From JACRAV01 sp964571235 (GTDB lineage Bacteria > Zixibacteria > MSB-5A5 > GN15 > FEB-12), in NCBI GenBank assembly GCA_964571235.1, contig CAZNAI010000007.1, positions 124,001 to 188,000 on the forward strand: a stretch of DNA of 64,000 bases, written 5' to 3'. Below the pieces are notes generated by a model. The model worked only from the letters and a program-made list of their open reading frames with translations. It was not told the DNA's origin and ran no database searches. The translations under genes and the position numbers were made by a program. Positions 26,186 through 34,929 of this stretch are shown in pieces; the first letter of the stretch is position 1; every line of letters starts with the position of its first letter.

Positions 26186-28117
26186 ATGACTCCTCATTCT
26201 GCCGCCGAAATCGACCGCATCACACGCTGTGCGCTGTGCAAGATCGACCTCAAAGGGCGATTCGTCTTCATCGACGACCGCACCGAGACTCTGCTTGGAT
26301 ATTCCAAGGAAGAACTCTTCGGAAAGACCTTCAAAGAATTTCTCTCCGAGGGCGACCACGAAATCTTCTTTCATGTCATGCGGCAACAGCGGACCTTTGA
26401 AACTGCTTTCGATTCCATACCGGTAACACTGCAGAGCAGAACCGGGCAATCGATGCCCGCCACAATCGTCGTCACGCTCGGCTTTATCGCCGGTAACCCC
26501 GTCAATTACCAGATTATCATTCAGACCAGCCAGTCCGAGCGGCAGGCGGTTTCCGCAGTAGACGAATCGCCAAGCTATCACCGCTTTATTTCAACTGTCC
26601 TTTCCATGAACGGGTCGCTATCGCTACCCGACGTTCTCGAACCAATGCGGGAGTTCATCGAGGCCCAGGCAGTGGGGCTTTACAAGATAAACGACGGAAA
26701 ACTCGAGCTGTCTGCCAGTGCCCCTCGTGACACACAAATCCCGACAACTATCGATGTCCAGCGAATTCCCTCACTGCTCAAACGGCTGGCCGATGTTGTT
26801 GCCGAGCCCGGCCTCACCCTTGATCAGATTCAACGCGGCTTTGTCGAGACAAGTAGCGATACAGTCGCTGAGTACTTTTGCGAATTCGATTGTGCCGACC
26901 ACAAATACCTTCTCCGCGCCACTTTTGAACCGGGCAACACTGAACTGGCCGATTCTATCGCGCTTCGCGCCACTCTCGCTCTGAAGCTTGTGCTCCGATT
27001 GTTAAAACATCACGAGCCGGCCAGCGAGATCGTCATTCCGGAGTATGACTTCGGTGTTGGGCTTGCACTCTTCGACTCTCTTTCAGTGGGCGCGATGTTT
27101 GTCCGATCCGACGGCAGTATCGCCGCCGCCAATCACACTCTTGCCAAAATTTGTAAGGGTCGGCGTCCAGAAGGGCGGATCGACGATGTCATTCGCTTGA
27201 TCGAAAGCTGGGGCTGTCCTAATTCTGCCCGCAACCTTGCAACTTTTTTCGATTCAGCGGTCGCCAATCCACCGTTGTCGTGGAAAGAGACTGTCACCCT
27301 GCCGGGCGGTGTTACAGCCCAGCTCACAGCCATTCGCCATTCAGTTTCGCAGTCGGATTCGTCGGCCTGGTTTCTAATCATCCCGGCTACCGCAAAACCC
27401 ACGGGGTCCAACTCTTCTGCGGATGTAAATATCGCCAAAGCGGCAGTCGATGACATTCTCTCCTCGCTTAGCGCCGCTAATACTATCTCCGACCGACTGA
27501 CTCACGAGTTCTACGATGAATTGCATCGCGACGGCAACCTCTATCTGTCGCTTCTCAACGGCCACATGGACAAACTGCGAGGCATGGTCTCCGAACTCGG
27601 ACACTTGATGAGAGCCTGGCTTGCCCCCGAAGAGATTTCAGCCTGCGATCTGAATTTGATCGTGGCCGGCGCAGTTCAGGAGATCAGCTCGACCTATCCC
27701 GAGGTAGTCGTCAACTGCAAATTCAGCAATCTTCCCAAGCTGTACACCCACCGCCATCGGCTGTCCCAACTAGTACACAATCTATTGTCAAACTCGGTCA
27801 AGTTCTCGCGCGGCGGAAAAGTCGATATTCAAATTGCGACCCAGATCGCAAACAACAAATGCACGCTCACGATCTCCGACAGCGGCCCCGGAATCCCGGC
27901 CAAGTATCTTGAGAAAGTCTTCGATCTGTATTACCGGGTCCCGCTTCACCCTTGGCAGAAACTCCCCGGAGACGGCTCCAGTTTGGCCATCACGCGCCAT
28001 TTGGCCCGCGCTATGGGTGGCACCTTGACCCTTACATCTGAGGAAGGGAAGGGGACCCAGGCGATCGTCGATCTACCAAATCTGGCCCCCGAGGCGCCGC
28101 AGGCCGCGGCTCGCTAA
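26186..28117 (+). CDS. PAS-containing sensor histidine kinase, orphan
   Basis: 643 residues, no membrane segment seen. A PAS domain (about 8-115; DLKGRFVFIDDRTETLLGYSK) is followed by a GAF-like region (about 130-275), a second PAS-like block (about 290-400; GAMFVRSDGSIAAANHTL) and a kinase core. The possible H-box is RLTHEFYDELHRDG with H440, an atypical dimer helix. The ATPase N-box is NLLSNSVKFS and the G1 box DSGPGIP. The G2 box reads GDGSSLAI where GxGLGL is expected, so ATP binding or turnover may be altered. No response regulator is adjacent. Probably a cytoplasmic sensor; partner unknown. Confidence 0.85.
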   Translation: MTPHSAAEIDRITRCALCKIDLKGRFVFIDDRTETLLGYSKEELFGKTFKEFLSEGDHEIFFHVMRQQRTFETAFDSIPVTLQSRTGQSMPATIVVTLGFIAGNPVNYQIIIQTSQSERQAVSAVDESPSYHRFISTVLSMNGSLSLPDVLEPMREFIEAQAVGLYKINDGKLELSASAPRDTQIPTTIDVQRIPSLLKRLADVVAEPGLTLDQIQRGFVETSSDTVAEYFCEFDCADHKYLLRATFEPGNTELADSIALRATLALKLVLRLLKHHEPASEIVIPEYDFGVGLALFDSLSVGAMFVRSDGSIAAANHTLAKICKGRRPEGRIDDVIRLIESWGCPNSARNLATFFDSAVANPPLSWKETVTLPGGVTAQLTAIRHSVSQSDSSAWFLIIPATAKPTGSNSSADVNIAKAAVDDILSSLSAANTISDRLTHEFYDELHRDGNLYLSLLNGHMDKLRGMVSELGHLMRAWLAPEEISACDLNLIVAGAVQEISSTYPEVVVNCKFSNLPKLYTHRHRLSQLVHNLLSNSVKFSRGGKVDIQIATQIANNKCTLTISDSGPGIPAKYLEKVFDLYYRVPLHPWQKLPGDGSSLAITRHLARAMGGTLTLTSEEGKGTQAIVDLPNLAPEAPQAAAR

Positions 28118-28247
28118 CAAGCCCCCCCTGACAATCTTTCCCATTTCCCACTATTATAGGAACTCGACTCGGCTGAATCGTTGGTCTTGCTATTACCACA
28201 TAAGTCGTTGCGTCACAAATAATTACTGGTTGCCACCCGATTTTTCA

Positions 28248-28275
28248 TTGACAACCCGCCATTTGCCCCTATCTT
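28248..28275 (+). promoter_or_regulatory. Sigma-70-like promoter for the yicC-gmk-rpoZ run
   Basis: TTGACA (28248-28253), a 16-base spacer and TATCTT (28270-28275) lie 30 bases upstream of the yicC ATG at 28306. Confidence 0.6.
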
Positions 28276-28305
28276 GCCAGTCTGCCATTTTTGAGGAAAC
28301 CAGTA

Positions 28306-29178
28306 ATGAACTCAATGACCGGATTTGGACGCGCTGTGCTCGATTCACCCCAAGGCCGAATTACGGTCGAGATGTCGAGTGTCAACAATCGATTCTTGGA
28401 ATTAGCGGTCCGGACCCCCCGGTCGCTGGCTCCCCTTGAGCCTCAGATCAGGGAACTCCTCACCGAAACAGTCACGCGCGGGAAGCTCACTATTAATGTA
28501 GATGTCGAGGCGGGAAAGAGCGCCGTGCGCACCCATATCGACAAAGAGACTGCCAAGGTGATCTACCGCGAACTGGAGTCACTCCGCAAATCTCTTAAGA
28601 TAAAAGAAGAAACAGAGCTTTCTGATATTCTTGCCTTTGAAGAAGTCTTCACTTCCGGCTCCAACGAGATAGATACCGAAGCCGCTTGGCCGTCGATCAA
28701 AAAGACAATCGAACAAGCCGCTGGTCGACTGATCAAAATGCGCCAGATTGAGGGTTCAGCTCTGGCCCGCGACATGCAGGCCCGGCTCAAACTGATGGAG
28801 AAAGCGGTCGGTAAGGTCGAAGCGGCTACCAAGAACTCGGTCGCTGTATATGCCGAGAAATTGTCGCGGCGGGTCAAGGAACTCTTGGCCGAGCCGATCT
28901 CTGACTCGCGCCGGCTCGAAGAAGAAATCGCCGTCTTCGCCGACAGGACTGATATCGCCGAAGAGTGCACCCGCTTCCGCAGTCACCTCGATCAATATCG
29001 TTCGGCGCTGACACAGAAAGACGCCGCCGGTCGAAAACTGAATTTCATCCTTCAGGAAATGAACCGCGAGATCAATACCATCGGCTCCAAGTGCGCCGAT
29101 TTTTCCATAGCCGCCACAGTCATTTCGCTCAAAGAAGAACTGGAAAAGCTCCGCGAGCAGGTGCAGAATATTGAGTAA
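28306..29178 (+). CDS. yicC: YicC-family endoribonuclease
   Basis: 290 residues from ATG 28306, behind GAGGAAAC. The N-terminal MNSMTGFGRA and the C-terminal KLNFILQEMNREINTIGSKC are the two hallmark segments of YicC_N and DUF1732. YicC proteins are manganese- or magnesium-dependent endoribonucleases that degrade small RNAs. The gene directly precedes gmk, a gene order found across many bacteria. Confidence 0.95.
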   Translation: MNSMTGFGRAVLDSPQGRITVEMSSVNNRFLELAVRTPRSLAPLEPQIRELLTETVTRGKLTINVDVEAGKSAVRTHIDKETAKVIYRELESLRKSLKIKEETELSDILAFEEVFTSGSNEIDTEAAWPSIKKTIEQAAGRLIKMRQIEGSALARDMQARLKLMEKAVGKVEAATKNSVAVYAEKLSRRVKELLAEPISDSRRLEEEIAVFADRTDIAEECTRFRSHLDQYRSALTQKDAAGRKLNFILQEMNREINTIGSKCADFSIAATVISLKEELEKLREQVQNIE

Positions 29179-29197
29179 CCAACCGAAACGGGCCGAC

Positions 29198-29863
29198 ATG
29201 AAGAAGTCCAAACCGGGACGGATGGTTATTATTTCATCCCCTTCCGGTGGCGGGAAAACCTCTATCTGCCGGAAGTTGCTCTCGGGGGCACGGCGCAAAG
29301 CCGGCTGGAAGTTCTCAGTCTCGTACACAACCCGCGCCATGCGCAAAGGTGAAAGAAACGGTCGCGAATACGTGTTTGTTACACCCGAGAAGTTCGATCA
29401 ACTGGCCGGGGAAAACTTCTTCGCCGAATATTTTCCAGTCCACTTGTACAAGTACGGCACACCGCGCAAGCCGATCGAACATCTGCGCAAAAACGGCGGA
29501 GTGATGCTGTTCGATGTCGACGTCCAGGGCGCCAAACGGCTCCACCGGGAATACCCGGATGCCGTCACCATTTTCGTCCTGCCGCCGTCAGTACAGGCCC
29601 TGCGAAGCAGGCTGAAACGGCGTGGCACAGAAACCGCCGAACAACTGCGCGTTCGCTTTGAGAATACAAAGAAAGAAATGCAGGCGGTCCTGCGCGATAA
29701 GACATACGCGTTTGATTATGTAGTTTTGAATGATGTGCTGGCCGATGCGGTCGACGATGTTCTCGCTATCGTGCGGGCACATCGCTGTCGCTTCGAATTC
29801 CTGCCTGTGGAACAAACCGGCAAAATGCTGGGTTATAGAGGCGGTCCAACCGCAAAGGAGTAG
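29198..29863 (+). CDS. gmk: Guanylate kinase
   Basis: 221 residues from ATG 29198; a TTG at 29171 overlapping the yicC stop would add nine residues. The P-loop is SSPSGGGKTSI, the GMP-binding region is SVSYTTRAMRKGERNGREYVF, and the LID segment is LKRRGTETAEQLRVRF. It phosphorylates GMP to GDP in the cytoplasm. rpoZ follows after 4 bases, so the two are co-transcribed. Confidence 0.96.
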   Translation: MKKSKPGRMVIISSPSGGGKTSICRKLLSGARRKAGWKFSVSYTTRAMRKGERNGREYVFVTPEKFDQLAGENFFAEYFPVHLYKYGTPRKPIEHLRKNGGVMLFDVDVQGAKRLHREYPDAVTIFVLPPSVQALRSRLKRRGTETAEQLRVRFENTKKEMQAVLRDKTYAFDYVVLNDVLADAVDDVLAIVRAHRCRFEFLPVEQTGKMLGYRGGPTAKE

Positions 29864-29867
29864 TTTC

Positions 29868-30104
29868 ATGCCTTATTTTTCAATCGACGGACTTGAGAAA
29901 GTGACCGTGAACCGGTACGAGGCGGTGATCGTCGCCGCACAGCACGCCCGCCAGATTAATTCCAAGCGGCTGGCGAAGTTAAACGCCGCCATCGAGGCGG
30001 GCGCCGAGGTCGAATTCGACATGGAAGCCCGCAAAATTACAATGGTAGCCCTAAAAGATGTGATCGACGGTAAAGTTAAGTTCAATCGCGCCGATACCGA
30101 ATAA
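29868..30104 (+). CDS. rpoZ: RNA polymerase omega subunit
   Basis: 78 residues from ATG 29868 behind AAAGGAG, in the standard yicC-gmk-rpoZ order. The omega helix pattern NRYEAVIVAAQHARQINSKR is clear. The C-terminal part (VALKDVIDGKVKFN) matches the usual ending. Omega stabilises the beta-prime subunit. A longer in-frame upstream extension overlapping gmk is spurious. Confidence 0.93.
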   Translation: MPYFSIDGLEKVTVNRYEAVIVAAQHARQINSKRLAKLNAAIEAGAEVEFDMEARKITMVALKDVIDGKVKFNRADTE

Positions 30105-30139
30105 CACAATCGGTCACACATTAGCCTAGATAGGATCAC

Positions 30140-32428
30140 ATGGCCAAAAACCTTGTCATCGTTGAGTCACCTGCAAAATCAAAAACGCTCGCTCGTTTCT
30201 TAGGCGAGGGGTTTGAAATTGCCTCGACTATCGGACACATTGTCGACCTTCCAAAGTCCAAGATCGGCGTCGATGTGAAAAACGATTTCGAGCCGGACTA
30301 TCAGGTGATCGAGGGAAAAGAAAAGGTCATCGCCGATCTGATCAAGGCGGCCAAGAAAGCCGAAGTTGTCTACCTGGCCCCCGACCCGGATCGCGAGGGT
30401 GAAGCGATTGCCTGGCATGTCGCCAATAGTATCAAAAAGGGGACGAAGGCAAAGCTCAAACGGGTGACCTTCAACGAAATCACCAAAGCCGCAGTGACCT
30501 CGGCAATTGCTCATCCGCGCACCATCGATATGAATCTGGTCAACGCCCAGCAGGCTCGACGAGTGATGGATCGTCTGGTCGGTTACATGGTTTCGCCGTT
30601 TCTGTGGAAGACAGTTGCACGGAATCTGTCAGCCGGGCGCGTACAATCAGTCGCGCTCCGCCTGGTGTGCGAGCGGGAAGAGGAAATCGCCGCTTTCAAA
30701 CCGGAAGAGTACTGGAAATTCACCGCCGTTCTGGCCAATAAGAAAAAAGAAGAATTCAACGCCGGCCTGTTGCGCATCGACGGCAAGACCGTTGTTCGCG
30801 CCGGTGAAGAAGGCGCCAATAAGATTGTCATCTCGTCGCAGAAAGAGGCCGACAGCATTTTAGCTGAACTGAAGAAGTCGGCCTATTCCGTTGCCGAGTT
30901 AAAATCGAGCGAACGTACCCGCAAACCGCTGGCGCCGTTTATTACTTCTACGATTCAGCAGGAGGCGGCCAAAGCATATGGCATGAGTCCCAAACAGACT
31001 ATGTCTATCGCTCAAAAACTGTACGAAGGAATCGAGATCGGCAAAGAGGGCCCCACCGGTCTGATCACCTACATGCGTACTGATTCAACTCGTATCGCCG
31101 ACGAAGCGATTCAGGCTGTGCGCACCTATATCTCCAAAGAATTCGGCAAGAACTACCTCCCGGCGCATCCGAACAAATACGGCAAGAAAGAGGGTTCGCA
31201 GGACGCCCACGAAGCGATTCGTCCGACCTCGATGGAGCTGACTCCCGAGAAAGTCAAAAAGCACCTGACAATCCAACAGCTCAAGCTCTACACGCTGATC
31301 TGGAATAGATTCGTCGCCTCGCAGATGCCCGATGCCAAGTTCAGTGTTGAAACTGTCGATATCGAGGCCGGGAAGTTCATACTTCGTGCCTCGGCGCAAA
31401 AGATTTTGTTCGATGGTTTCCTCCGTGTCTACCACGAAGAGAAAGAAGCCGACGAAAACGGCCTGCATAGCTGGAGCGAGAAACTCCCCGTGTTGTCCGA
31501 AGGCGAAAAACTAAATCTGGTCGATGTCCAGCCCTCGCAGTCGTTCACCAAACCGCCGGCGCGGTACAGTGAAGCGATGCTGGTCAAGCGGCTCGAAGCC
31601 GACGGCATCGGCCGTCCGTCGACCTACGCCAGCATTATCTCGGTTATCAAAGACCGCAAGTACGTCGATCTGGAAGAGCGCAAACTCCGCCCCAGCGATC
31701 TGGGTAAGGCTGTAAACAAGATTTTAGTCGAGCATTTTCCCGACATTTTCAATGTCGAGTTCACCGCCAATATGGAAAAAGAACTCGACTCAGTCGAAGA
31801 AGGCTCCGACGATTGGGTGAAGGTCGTCAAGGACTTCTATAAGCCGTTCATCAAAACGATGAACGTGGTAAAGACAAAAGAGAAATCAATCAAAGAATCG
31901 ATGACCGAAACCACCGACATCAAGTGCGAGAAGTGCAGTAAGCCGATGGTCATCAAGTGGGGACGCAACGGTCGCTTTCTGGCCTGTTCCGGTTGGCCGG
32001 AATGCAAATCGACCAAGCCACTTCCCGAAGAAGAAGCCAAGACCAAGACCGATCAAAAGTGCGACAAGTGTGGCGCCGACATGGTGATCAAGACCGGACG
32101 GTTCGGAAGATTCATGGCCTGCTCTCGCTATCCTGAATGCAAAAACGCAAAGCCGCTGACTCTCGGGATCACCTGCCCCAAGCCGACTTGCGGTGGGCAA
32201 TTGATCGAGAAACAAACCAAAGCCCGTCGGTCATTCTACGGCTGTAGCAATTACCCCAAGTGCGACTTCGCATCATGGGACAAGCCGGTCAAACAACCGT
32301 GCCCGGTCTGTCACCACCCGTATCTGGTACAGAAAGTCAGCAAGGCGCGTGGCGAATATCTCAAGTGCCCGGAATGCAAGCACGAGATCCACGACCACCA
32401 GCCAACCGAACCGGTGACAGTCGGCTGA
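30140..32428 (+). CDS. topA: DNA topoisomerase I
   Basis: 762 residues. The TOPRIM domain begins KNLVIVESPAKSKTLARFLG and has the acidic PDPDREGE (81-88). The catalytic tyrosine is Y311 in GLITYMRTDSTR. The C-terminus carries four C4 zinc-ribbon motifs (CEKCSKPMVIKWGRNG, CDKCGADMVIKTGRFG, CPKPTCGG, CPVCHHPYLV). The enzyme relaxes negative supercoils. It lies 35 bases after rpoZ and is probably part of the same transcript. Confidence 0.98.
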   Translation: MAKNLVIVESPAKSKTLARFLGEGFEIASTIGHIVDLPKSKIGVDVKNDFEPDYQVIEGKEKVIADLIKAAKKAEVVYLAPDPDREGEAIAWHVANSIKKGTKAKLKRVTFNEITKAAVTSAIAHPRTIDMNLVNAQQARRVMDRLVGYMVSPFLWKTVARNLSAGRVQSVALRLVCEREEEIAAFKPEEYWKFTAVLANKKKEEFNAGLLRIDGKTVVRAGEEGANKIVISSQKEADSILAELKKSAYSVAELKSSERTRKPLAPFITSTIQQEAAKAYGMSPKQTMSIAQKLYEGIEIGKEGPTGLITYMRTDSTRIADEAIQAVRTYISKEFGKNYLPAHPNKYGKKEGSQDAHEAIRPTSMELTPEKVKKHLTIQQLKLYTLIWNRFVASQMPDAKFSVETVDIEAGKFILRASAQKILFDGFLRVYHEEKEADENGLHSWSEKLPVLSEGEKLNLVDVQPSQSFTKPPARYSEAMLVKRLEADGIGRPSTYASIISVIKDRKYVDLEERKLRPSDLGKAVNKILVEHFPDIFNVEFTANMEKELDSVEEGSDDWVKVVKDFYKPFIKTMNVVKTKEKSIKESMTETTDIKCEKCSKPMVIKWGRNGRFLACSGWPECKSTKPLPEEEAKTKTDQKCDKCGADMVIKTGRFGRFMACSRYPECKNAKPLTLGITCPKPTCGGQLIEKQTKARRSFYGCSNYPKCDFASWDKPVKQPCPVCHHPYLVQKVSKARGEYLKCPECKHEIHDHQPTEPVTVG

Positions 32429-32443
32429 TCGCCATTTCATCTC

Positions 32444-32536
32444 GTCATTCCCGCGAAGGCGGGAGTCCAGCTCTTGTAGGTCGAAATCCCTTGCCCCCCG
32501 GTAGGGGGGGCTCGCCGACGGCGAGAGGTTTCGACA
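32444..32536. repeat. Two dispersed hairpin repeats between topA and xer
   Basis: GTCATTCCCGCGAAGGCGGG-type unit (32444-32470) is a hairpin found in many unrelated genomes. The second unit (32476-32536) runs GTAGGTCGAAATCCC to GGTTTCGACA with inner CCCCCC/GGGGGG and CTCGCCG/CGGCGAG stems, nearly the same as 23057-23114. Nothing else is seen in 32429-32587. Confidence 0.85.
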
Positions 32537-32587
32537 TCCGATTCTTCTTCAATTGCCTCCCGCGTTGTGTACCCCTAATTTTCACCC

Positions 32588-33502
32588 ATGCTGACCGCCT
32601 CACTCAAGAAATTCCTCTCTGAACTTTCAACTACGCACGGGCGATCAACTCACACTGTCGAGGCGTATCGACGCGATTTGACACCGTGGGCGGCGTTCTT
32701 GGAATCTCAGTACACAAGGCAACCGATGTCGCCCAAGAACGACCCGCTCTTTCTGCGGCTGTACCTTCGCGAAAGATCAGAGCAGAAATCATCCAATCGG
32801 TCCATAGCCCGCTTTCTCTCGGCCTTGTCAACCTTTCAAAAATTCCTCGCCAGCCAGCGCGGGGGAGAATCGTACATTTTCAAACTGCCGCGCATCAAAT
32901 TCTCCGGTAAACTCCCTTCGTTTGTGCCGCAGGCCGAGGCGGTCAAGCTCTTCGACGATCAGCCTGCGCCCACTGCCGATACGCGCTTCGGTTGGTGGCG
33001 CGACTATGTCATGGTCGGACTTTTGTATGTCACCGGTATCCGACGGGCCGAATTGACCTCGCTATCGATTTCACAGCTTGATCTTGCTCGCGGCTTGATC
33101 TCAGTGGTCGGCAAAGGAAACAAGCCCCGCGTGGTGCCACTTGGCGAACAGATGACAAGCGAAGTGCGCGATTACCTGAAAGTCCGCGCTGAACTGTTGG
33201 ACAAATCCAAACTCTCACACGACCGGTTGTTCCTAAACCAACGCGGCACACCATTGACAGTCCGGTCGGTTGATCGATTGGTCAAAGCGTTCGGCAAGAA
33301 AAACGGTATCAGTTTCACGCCGCACACCTTGCGCCATTCGTTTGCCACCCATATGCTTGAAAACGGCGCCGATTTGGTATTGATCAAAGAAATTCTCGGC
33401 CATAGCTCCCTTTCGACTACCCAGAAATACACGCACGTTACCGCCGAAACAATGAAAGCGGCCTACCGCAAAGCCCACCCAAGATCAGGGTTTGATAAGT
33501 AG
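32588..33502 (+). CDS. xerC: XerC/XerD-type tyrosine recombinase
   Basis: 304 residues. The N-terminal SAM-like core-binding domain (1-110) has THTVEAYRRDL and RSIARFLSALSTFQKFL. Catalytic residues are R152 (TGIRRAEL), K176 (VVGKGNKPR), H246 and R249 (HTLRHSFATH), H272 (LGHSSLSTTQ) and Y281 (YTHVT). This is the pattern of the chromosome-dimer resolution recombinase, not a phage integrase. The stop codon lies inside a dispersed repeat that begins at 33499. Position after topA is common in related bacteria. Confidence 0.93.
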   Translation: MLTASLKKFLSELSTTHGRSTHTVEAYRRDLTPWAAFLESQYTRQPMSPKNDPLFLRLYLRERSEQKSSNRSIARFLSALSTFQKFLASQRGGESYIFKLPRIKFSGKLPSFVPQAEAVKLFDDQPAPTADTRFGWWRDYVMVGLLYVTGIRRAELTSLSISQLDLARGLISVVGKGNKPRVVPLGEQMTSEVRDYLKVRAELLDKSKLSHDRLFLNQRGTPLTVRSVDRLVKAFGKKNGISFTPHTLRHSFATHMLENGADLVLIKEILGHSSLSTTQKYTHVTAETMKAAYRKAHPRSGFDK

Positions 33503-33644
33503 GTCGGGTTGACAAGTGCCGTTTACCATGCGCTGTCTGTCCGACATGAGTTCCAAAAAACGTGTCGGGTAGTCGTCGTCCCGCTGACGCGTGACTTGCC
33601 AACCCGACCTACAAACTGTCATCCCAGCGAAAGCTGGGACCCAT
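33499..33644. repeat. Paired GTAGGTCG repeats plus a short hairpin
   Basis: GTAGGTCGGGTTGAC...(33499-33544) faces GTGTCGGGTAG...CAACCCGACCTAC (33562-33612). A third unit GTCATCCCAGCGAAAGCTGGGACCC (33618-33644) follows. The first unit supplies the TAG stop of the recombinase gene. Confidence 0.8.
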
Positions 33645-33653
33645 CTTCTCTCT

Positions 33654-33980
33654 TCATTTCCCCTTCCACAAATACTTCTTCAAATCAACTGTCCCGTTCG
33701 GTTTGAAGACGATCTTTTCTCGCTCCAATCGCGCACGCTGTTCGTCGTATCCACTGCCGTGTGGCAATGAGATCATCCCTTTGGAGTTGATGACTCGAAA
33801 CCAGGGGAGACGGTGTTTTTTCGACGACGAGTGAAGCGCCCGCACTACCTGACGCGCCCCGCGTGGATCACCGGCCATGGTCGCGATTGAACCGTAGGTC
33901 GCGACTTTTCCTTTGGGGATTCTCTTGATTAGCGCGATCACACGCGCGATAAACGGGTCGGGCATCCGTAGGCTTTTCAT
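33654..33980 (-). CDS. Alkyltransferase-like DNA-binding protein (ATL)
   Basis: 108 residues. The fold of the MGMT C-terminal domain is plain: GKVATYGSIATMAGDPRGARQVVRALHSSSKKHRLPWFRVINSKGMI. The PCHRV active site reads P-W60-F-R-V, so the alkyl-accepting cysteine is a tryptophan. ATL proteins bind O6-alkylguanine without repairing it and flag lesions for nucleotide excision repair. Start M1 (MKSLRMPDPF) is kept; M6 is possible. Confidence 0.93.
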   Translation of the reverse strand: MKSLRMPDPFIARVIALIKRIPKGKVATYGSIATMAGDPRGARQVVRALHSSSKKHRLPWFRVINSKGMISLPHGSGYDEQRARLEREKIVFKPNGTVDLKKYLWKGK

Positions 33981-34159
33981 TTAACCCCTCATCCGGCGCG
34001 CCGTCGGACGGGCCACCTTCTCCCAGAGGGAGAAGGGAAACGATGTGCGGTCAGGCGTCCTCACCTGACCGCAAGACGTTTCGGGTGAGGACGCCCGACA
34101 CCACAATACAAATTCCTCTCCCTCTGGGAGAGGATGTCACGAAGTGACAGGTGAGGGGT
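33981..34159. repeat. Dispersed palindromic repeats between ATL and LiaF-like genes
   Basis: CTTCTCCCAGAGGGAGAAGG (34017-34036), TGCGGTCAGG...CCTGACCGCA (34045-34073), and CCTCTCCCTCTGGGAGAGG (34115-34133) followed by TGTCACGAAGTGACA. These are hairpins of the commonly dispersed kind; the interval from 33981 to 34170 has no gene. Confidence 0.75.
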
Positions 34160-34170
34160 CACTAGTTCCG

Positions 34171-34929
34171 TCACACCACATACACCCGGACATCACCGAT
34201 GAAGTGGTTGATCGCGATGTAGAGCTTGGCTTCCGACAAATCATAATTCTCGGTGCGGGCGTCGATAGTGTTCCCAAGTCCGCTTGAGCGCTTGCCCAGA
34301 AGTTCGACATCGCCGATGAAACTCGACGAAGTGCACAGCACCGGCATATCCGCAGGCACAAGAATGCGAACGTCGCCGATAAATCCCGATACCACCATTC
34401 GGTTTAAGCCGGCGGAGAGCTTGCCGCCGTGAAGTTTGATCTCGGTGTTTCCCGCAAATGAAGAAACCTCGACATTCCGCAAATCGAGATTCTGGCAATC
34501 TATAAATGTATCGCCGGCGAACTTGCTGTATTTGGCTCGTCCTGAGGGACCGGTGTAGGCGCCGGATGTTTGGCCGCCGAATTCATACGAATATTTGTAT
34601 TGGTATCCACCCGGCTTGGCGCCTTGGGGCTGATCAGTTCCGGGAGGCGATGGTGGCGGGTCGTACCGATAGTTCGCGCCGGGAGGTGGCGTACTCATGC
34701 TCGGTCCTGAGCCAGGGGGCGGAGGAGGTGGTATATCGAAATCGACATTGACTGTTATGGCGGGGCGGCGACGGACAATAAACCAAACACCCAGAAGTAT
34801 CAGTCCTACTGGTAAAACAAACGAGACGAAGTCGCCAAAATCCCAGGCGATGATTTCCAGGCTCTGCAAGAGGAAGAACAGGCCGAGGAAGACCAGCGCC
34901 AGTCCGAATATGACTTTCTTACCGCTCAT
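34171..34929 (-). CDS. LiaF/DUF2154-like membrane protein
   Basis: 252 residues. Two N-terminal transmembrane helices (VIFGLALVFLGLFFLLQSL, FVSFVLPVGLILLGVWFIV) form a LiaI-LiaF-like region. A proline- and glycine-rich linker (about 65-115) leads to a C-terminal beta-helix domain with repeated S-x-F-x-G-D strands (SKFAGDTFIDC, SGFIGDVRILVPADM, SSFIGDVELLG, NHFIGDVRVYVV), as in DUF2154 and LiaF. LiaF acts as a negative regulator of cell-envelope stress kinases in Firmicutes; here no LiaRS is adjacent, so only the family is assigned. Confidence 0.85.
   Translation of the reverse strand: MSGKKVIFGLALVFLGLFFLLQSLEIIAWDFGDFVSFVLPVGLILLGVWFIVRRRPAITVNVDFDIPPPPPPGSGPSMSTPPPGANYRYDPPPSPPGTDQPQGAKPGGYQYKYSYEFGGQTSGAYTGPSGRAKYSKFAGDTFIDCQNLDLRNVEVSSFAGNTEIKLHGGKLSAGLNRMVVSGFIGDVRILVPADMPVLCTSSSFIGDVELLGKRSSGLGNTIDARTENYDLSEAKLYIAINHFIGDVRVYVV

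Noticed and set aside
32588..33502. Phage integrase or integron integrase
   Set aside because: Catalytic and domain pattern and the topA neighbourhood match the housekeeping Xer type; no attachment site or phage genes seen.
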